From NCBI RefSeq assembly GCF_964204645.1, contig NC_134031.1, forward strand, positions 8,532,501-8,596,500: a stretch of 64,000 bases of DNA, read 5' to 3'. This DNA is from Tubulanus polymorphus. Taxonomy: Eukaryota > Nemertea > Palaeonemertea > Tubulaniformes > Tubulanidae. A program made the translations under genes and the position numbers. Shown one piece after another: positions 59,122-64,000 of this stretch (positions within the stretch are counted from its first letter, which is position 1; each line of letters begins with the position of its first letter). Below the pieces are notes generated by a model that worked only from the letters and a program-made list of their open reading frames with translations, was not told where the DNA came from and did no database searches.

Positions 59122-59326
59122 TTATATTAGAGAAAAAAAAACAAAATAAATATTATAAGTATTCTTCAAATGATACTAGCTAGTTAAAGCTAAAGAATTT
59201 CTATTCGGATCTATTCAAAATATAAAGTATTCTCTTTTTGAAAAGAAAATATTAAAAATATAATAGAATTCACTGGTTAGTTGAAGTTATATAATTGTTA
59301 ATATTTTTTATTTGAGATTTTATTCT

Positions 59327-60564
59327 TCAACCACTTATTAAAGACTCAACGTATTGTTCATTATTCGGATCATTGTTCCATTGATCAATAAATTTCTTTG
59401 CCTTTGTTAACTGTTCTAAATATAACTGTCAATCTAGTTTATTAGATTTGATTTTATTTTCTTTATTTTCAAGAGGTCTTAGATTCTTCCAATTCCAAAT
59501 TAGTTTTTTATTGTATTCATCATTCATGTTAAATTTAGATATTGGTAACGTATGATCTATTTGGAAATAATCTCCATAATTATCATGTTCATTTTATCGT
59601 CGAATTGATATATTATCCATGATTTAAGAAATTCATCTGAACAATCCAATAAATTTGTTAGTGTTTCTGAATGCGTTTCTTTACTGAATAATTTTGATAA
59701 TCTAGATCTTAAACATTGTTAGGGTTTTCTGACTTTCGTCGAAAACCCTCTTGAAATTCTGTTGATTATTATATATTTTCCGCCGATTTCGTCAAATAAA
59801 ATTCATCTTCATTCAGATTCGGCAACTGACAGCTTCGAAACGAAATGTATAAATAGATACTGTAATAACGGTCTCTCTGAACCAACAGATTGTCTGAATG
59901 TACTTTCCATCCTATTTGAAACTTAAAATTACTTATTAGGTTACTGTAAATAAAGAATTGAATTGTTAGACAACAAGCACCGGCGAAATAACAGTTTGTG
60001 ACGTCATTTAGTAAGTAAATAAAGGAGGTCTCCGAGAATTTCCAAATCACGGGGGAGGGACTATACTGGGGTTAGACCATTCAACCAAAAAGAGGATTGC
60101 TCCGATAATATCCAAATCATCTCATTTTATTTTTTCCATCGAATACCCGGTAATTAATTTTTCCTTTCGATCACATGCATCCAGAAAACCCGTTATCGCT
60201 GCTTTGCAGCTATATTTTCATTTTAAAATTTAGATCTATTTGACGCCTTTCTTTTTGATATTTATTTTGATACTCATTATAATGTTCACGATTATCTTTT
60301 TTCCAATCTCTAATATATTCTGGATTATTTTCTCTCCATTTTTTTTTTCTTTTCTTTACATTTTTCTAGATTATTTAGATAATATTGTTTATTATATAGT
60401 TTATTACAAGTTTTACAAATATTTCGTAAACCATCTTTATAAATCTTATGTTTATTAAATTCTGTAAATGGCCCATCTAATTCACATTTAGAACATGTCT
60501 TCTGATAAATATTTATAACACCATTATTGTTTATATTTATAGCTTGTGATTGTTCCGGCTCCAT
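59327..60564 (-). pseudogene. HNH endonuclease split by an H2 element
   Basis: The 5' part (60564-60217) has a zinc-ribbon head, KTCSKCELDGPFTEFNKHK and CKTCNKLYNK, then charged coil. The 3' part (59719-59327) has LRSRLSKLFSKETHSETL, LLDCSDEFLKSWI, GDYFQIDHTLPISKFN and NWKNLRPLENKEN: the His and Asn of an HNH nuclease in the 'YgdyfqIDH...NLRPL' style of viral and phage enzymes. The 497-bp H2 insert separates the parts. Other breaks: frameshifts near 60345 and 59595, and TGA at 59429. Such nucleases cut DNA. In a Polinton it may act as a homing or accessory nuclease. Confidence 0.75.
59720..60216 (+). mobile_element. H2 Helentron-like element, 497 bp, inside the HNH gene
   Basis: It starts TAGGGTTTTCTG and ends CAGAAAACCC, GTTATC, the hairpin GCTGCTTTGCAGC and TATATT. 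GGGTTTTCTG (59722-59731) and CAGAAAACCC (60182-60191) form asymmetric inverted repeats. It is inserted between T and T with no duplication. The interior is AT-rich and non-coding, and lacks the minisatellite of the 3.0-kb copy. Confidence 0.88.
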
Positions 60565-60689
60565 TCATAATATAGATTTTTATTAAAAATTGGTTAATAT
60601 TTTAGAATCCTTTTCCAATTCTTCGACCAACGTCATCCTTTTTCATTCCTCGCTGCTTTTGATAAGTCGTTTCGATTCCTTGATATCTA

Positions 60690-60880
60690 AATCATACCAC
60701 TGGGCAAAAGCGCTCTTATAGGCGCGTTTTTGCTTAATGCGCTTGCGCTAATCTTAATTATATATTCATTCTATAAATTCTGTAAAATAGAAACAACTGA
60801 ACACAAAATTCAAACGCATGCGCACTAGGCAAAAGCGCACATACAGGCGTGCTTTTGCTTAATGCGCATGCGTTAATCAT
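60690..60880. repeat. Two GC-rich imperfect repeats with GCAAAAGC/GCTTTTGC stems
   Basis: GGCAAAAGCGCTCTTATAGG... GTTTTTGCTTAATGCGCTT near 60698 and GGCAAAAGCGCACATACAGG... GCTTTTGCTTAATGCGCAT near 60832 are copies about 130 bp apart. Each can fold through GCAAAAGC and GCTTTTGC. They stand out in an AT-rich region upstream of all minus-strand Polinton genes. Confidence 0.65.
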
Positions 60881-61680
60881 AATTGAAACGACTGAACATA
60901 AAAATTCACCAAACAGATTTACACAATACATATACAAGTATGTTCGGTCGTTTCTTCCAATACCTCATTTGATTTCTATATATAAAATCTATAATTACAA
61001 ACATTTTTTCAATTGCCGGTAAATATTTAACTACATCAACAAATGTTAAACTTAATCATTGGAGTCTTAATGTTTTTGAAATTCTTATATAGTTTCTTCT
61101 TCGATCTTTTGTGATTCTTGTGCTTCTACGTCAATTTCTATTGGTTCGATATCCATTGCTGTTGATTCCTCAGTCAGAAAGAGTATCTTGAGTTTCTCTA
61201 TCGCTTCTTGATGCGTATGACATTTTATTCAACTAAAAGATATCAGCGGTAACTCTAATTATCTAAAAGATACACTAAATACACTTAAATATATCTAAAG
61301 GTTTCATATTTAATGGCCCTAATAACTACAAAAAACAGTACTTACATTTAGATTTAGAATTGTAATCTATAAACTCCTAATTGCGTTTCGAGAGATAAAA
61401 TATCCTAAGCGTTATGTTAAATCATCTATTCAGTTCCGGTGCGATTTCTAGAATGAACACGTCTGCGATTATGACACGTCATCTCTATTCAGAGTTCCGG
61501 TACACCTTCTAGAATGTTCTACGCGTTTGCAGTATTATGACTCATATGTCTCGGCGTCATAGTAACAGCTGTGACAGCTGTGAATTTATAGATTTATTCA
61601 ATAGTTCATTACATGAAATGTATATAGGCTCAAATAGAATCTTGTTCTAGTATAAGCAAATGCTATGTATTATATCATTT
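60881..61680. other. Polinton right-end non-coding region
   Basis: AT-rich. A short acidic minus-strand frame (MDIEPIEIDVEAQESQKIEE, about 61157-61083) follows an ATAAAATG, but it is broken upstream and unsupported. A direct repeat of about 65 bp (TCTATTCAG, TTCCGGT, TTCTAGAATG, ATTATGAC) occurs at 61427-61545, and AGCTGTGAC is doubled near 61568. Confidence 0.4.
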
Positions 61681-61762
61681 ATATATATGAATTATTTCAA
61701 TCACACTTTACTAACACTCGTACTCTCGTACTCTGATCTGAAAGCCTACTTTTCTAATTACT
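61680..61762 (-). repeat. Weak right terminal inverted repeat of the Polinton
   Basis: The reverse complement of this block begins AGTAAT and contains TAGGCTTTCAG at the same distance from the tip as the left terminus at 44080. It then keeps similar ACGAG pairs and GTGTGA. Identity is only about 60%, so homology is likely but not certain. Confidence 0.4.
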
Positions 61763-61810
61763 TATATATGTTATTCATTTATATTTTATTCATGTATATG
61801 AATATTTTAA

Positions 61811-61935
61811 GAGTAATAGGGGTAATAGGCTTTCAGGTTAAAGGTTGAACGGTTGAGAAATTTTCCAAATGTGAAATAATAATAATTTCTACTTGAATTA
61901 GGAGTGTACGCGACTACCGGTAATTCAAGTAGAAA
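61811..61935 (+). repeat. Second, same-orientation copy of the Polinton terminal repeat
   Basis: GAGTAATAGGGGTAATAGGC onward matches 44079-44164 with four C-to-T differences. It ends in a perfect 13-bp inverted repeat (TCTACTTGAATTA and TAATTCAAGTAGA) around a 20-nt loop. It may be the end of a second, otherwise lost Polinton. Confidence 0.6.
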
Positions 61936-61985
61936 ATATAGCTGCCAAGCAGCGATGACGGGTTTTCTGCAAAGCCATTCAGAAA
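61936..61985 (-). mobile_element. H2 Helentron-like 3' terminus, inverted
   Basis: AAATATAGCTGCCAAGCAGC followed by GATGACGGGTTTTCTGC is the reverse complement of the H2 3' end. It abuts the terminal-repeat copy at 61935. The opposite end was not found to the right. Confidence 0.65.
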
Positions 61986-63147
61986 GATCGGAATTGTAGT
62001 AAATTGAAATATCGATACATAGAATAAAATGCATTGACAGATTCGAACCTAATATGCTACCACTGTGTAAACGTCAAATATGATTCAGCTTTGAAACCGA
62101 ACATACGCGGACGTACAATCAACAAATATTAATCTATTTGACCAGGTATTTATTTTGGCATTCAAACATCATGATACTGTATTATCACCATGCTTAAAAA
62201 TGGATCTGTCCTATTAAGAACTCATCTCGCACCTGCTGAGTCGATAGATTGAGTGAATTTACAGATAAGAACGTATTATGATTTAGAATAGATTGAAGAA
62301 GTTAATGTTTTTATTGAAATATTTGAATAAATACATGTACATATATTGTAGTGTAGATTCAATCAATAAATTATGAATTGATCTGGTCTGGGTTTCCGGC
62401 TGATGTTGATTTTGGCTTTTATGGATTACAAATTCTATAGTGATAAACAATTGATACCTGCAACATGTGTGTAAATCAAACCTATTCCACTAGTTGCGTG
62501 TTTCCTAATAAACGGGAGAGTCACTTTTGTTCTGAGTTATTAGAAAAATAATGTTCATTTAGTTATAGAAATTCATTGCCTTTTTTAAAATTCTGTAATA
62601 ATATTTGTTCTTTCCTATTATTGTATGAACCAATGATATGCTTTGTAAATATGATGTAATAAAATAAATTTGAATTAAATTTGAAAATGAGAATCAGGCA
62701 TAACTTGTGTTTTTTTAACTTGTCTTTTGTTAACAGTTCCAGAGTTTCAATTACAATAATATTCAAATTGGCTAAAAAAGTACATGGGACTAATTGAAAT
62801 GAACCGTTTAGTTACTGCAAACCTATTCCAGCGTTATGTCGATCGTGTTGAATCACTTTGCTTGAGTTGAAAGAATCAGATCTTCTATGGTGCAACATCG
62901 GTCGAAGAGAGATATCTTGGTGTTGACTGTCCATCCAACTTCATGCGTTTGACATTGGAATCAGCATCATACTCATTTGAACTGCAAAATATTCATACAA
63001 CATGAAAAACCTACAGTACATGTATACAGTAATCAAAATTTCACCGATGTTGGATATTTGAATGAACGTTAGGCTTATTTCAGTATTCTAAAGCAGGAAA
63101 TAATAAGCCCAATCAATAGGCCCTATTCCCATTGGAACAATTGTATA
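61986..63147. other. Intergenic, no gene recognised
   Basis: AT-rich sequence with short frames only. It may be partly H2 interior in inverted orientation, but I found no clear match. Confidence 0.3.
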
Positions 63148-63390
63148 ATGCAAACAGCTGTACCGTACACTTATCAGTCAAGAATGGAAAAATCGGTATA
63201 CCAAACCTACGAACAGCAAAATGTACAGGCCTACAATGATTTCTGGTATACAAGCCGTGACCATATGAACGTTTTGGATCTAGGTTTGACTATTAATGTC
63301 AGCAGGCCAGAGAAGGCCTGGCCAAATTTAATCACATGGCTCAAATCAATTGGCCTTTCTGCGTGTGAATACTTCACTGTATTGTTTTAA
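63148..63390 (+). CDS. Unrecognised 80-codon frame
   Basis: The frame MQTAVPYTYQSRMEKSVYQT... runs to a TAA just before the H1 repeat end. Its composition (Tyr, Trp, Glu and Gln spread evenly, ending WPNLITWLKSIGL) looks more protein-like than the neighbouring frames. There is no domain and no clear splice context, and it could be chance or a broken exon. Confidence 0.2.
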   Translation: MQTAVPYTYQSRMEKSVYQTYEQQNVQAYNDFWYTSRDHMNVLDLGLTINVSRPEKAWPNLITWLKSIGLSACEYFTVLF

Positions 63391-64000
63391 CTAGGGGTCC
63401 AGGGACACCATGTCCACTTGGGAAGTGGTTCCGAATGCTCAACAATCTAACAATTTCAATATTCAACGCCCCCTGGTGACCATATTCAAAACCCACTGAC
63501 CTTCAAAACTCACCACAATCATAGAACATGTCACGAACTATAACTTTGTAATTGATCATGGTAACAAAATATGCCTAGGTACCAATATAATAAGGAAATA
63601 CTAAGTTATTCTACTATTCAACGCCCCCTGGTGACCATATAGAATAACTATTGGCCTTAAAAATTGCCACAATCATAGATCATGTCATGAGCTACAACTT
63701 TGCAATTGATTGTGGTTACAAAATATGCATTGATACGAATATAATATAGAAATACTAAGATATTGCATTATTCAACGCCCCCTGGTGGCCATATACAAAA
63801 TCCAATGACCTTCAAACTCACCACAATCATAAACCATGTCATGTGCTACAACTTTCCAATTGATTGTGGTAAGAAAATATGCTTAAATATCAACAATATA
63901 ATGTGGAAAAACTTTTCCCACCTACGAATGAGTGCTTATGACACCAAGATGGCTACCAATTGCGTCATAATTGGCTGATCAAAAATACCTGTCTCAGGTA
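63391..64000 (-). mobile_element. H1 Helentron-like element, runs off the right edge
   Basis: CTAGGGGTCCAGGGACACC at 63391 is the 3' tip in reverse orientation. The four ~140-bp units with ATTCAACGCCCCCTGG follow, and then the segment ending near CCTGTCTCAGGTA that matches copy A around 23870. The 5' end lies outside the window. Confidence 0.8.

Larger units (their letters stand above)
44080..61762. mobile_element. Polinton/Maverick (adintovirus-like) element, decayed, with two nested insertions
   Basis: A 17.7-kb AT-rich block with coding content unlike its flanks. It encodes PolB, integrase with chromodomain, packaging ATPase, double-jelly-roll capsid protein and penton-like protein, the defining set for Polintons. 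Plus-strand genes run 44.2-56.3 kb and minus-strand genes 60.6-56.5 kb, converging at 56.3-56.45 kb. The left tip AGTAATAGGGGTAATAGG has a weaker inverted counterpart ending ACT at 61762. No matching 6-bp target duplication is visible. The PolB N-terminal half is missing. H2 insertions at 51079-54074 and 59720-60216 account for 3.5 kb. No adenain-type protease was recognised. Confidence 0.85.

Noticed and set aside
59119-59320. A further gene between the unknown minus-strand gene and the HNH nuclease, such as an adenain-like protease
   Set aside because: The 200-bp gap has no open frame or His/Cys motif; the protease, if the lineage has one, is not visible.
44236-60564. An alternative genetic code in which TAA means glutamine
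   Set aside because: TAA is also the natural terminator of many of the same genes (for example those ending at 46114, 48367, 49699 and 56263), and TAG and TGA occur at premature positions too, alongside frameshifts. Point decay explains the pattern better.

Overview
The window is animal nuclear DNA, probably from a marine invertebrate. It holds intron-rich genes with GT-AG junctions, tRNA-derived SINEs, pogo-like miniature elements and large amounts of Helentron-type repeat. No character identifies the species, so that assignment is inference. There are three parts: a multi-exon gene region on the minus strand (0-14 kb), a repeat-dense middle (14-44 kb) that contains one intact NKRF-like gene, and an AT-rich virus-like element of the Polinton/Maverick class (44.08-61.76 kb) with flanking repeats.

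0-14 kb. Minus-strand exons encode, from high to low coordinates, a MADF-like segment, a ubiquitin-specific protease (finger, DAHEF-type box and His box are readable), a set of small exons that includes a four-fold 144-bp tandem repeat with a 42-nt mini-exon in each unit, and a KRBA2-like integrase gene. The integrase gene keeps its H2C2 zinc motif and D-D-E residues and ends in a Cys-rich CXC-like tail. Whether these exons form one gene or several cannot be settled from sequence alone.

14-44 kb. SINEs, three large fold-back elements, a TTAA-flanked MITE, pogo-like MITEs, LINE reverse transcriptase fragments and two families of non-autonomous Helentron-like elements, here called H1 and H2. 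Both families have asymmetric terminal inverted repeats, a 3' hairpin, and insertion between T and T without target duplication. One H1 copy (33.1-36.3 kb) carries an intact 619-codon NKRF-like ORF (XTBD, dsRBD, G-patch, R3H), which suggests gene capture.

44-62 kb. A decaying Polinton. On the plus strand: PolB, an OB-like protein, a penton-like protein, several small membrane proteins, a large membrane/coiled-coil protein, the major capsid protein and a C2H2 protein. On the minus strand: an HNH endonuclease, an unknown protein, a small basic protein, an integrase with chromodomain, and a packaging ATPase. Most genes begin directly at a TAAATG motif. Many genes carry a few in-frame stops or frameshifts. 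Two H2 insertions, one of 3.0 kb with a 31-bp hairpin minisatellite and one of 0.5 kb, split the large membrane-protein gene and the HNH gene; taking identical element termini out of each gives back the host reading frame. The element encodes replication (PolB), integration (integrase) and capsid assembly/packaging (MCP, penton, ATPase), but this copy looks inactive.
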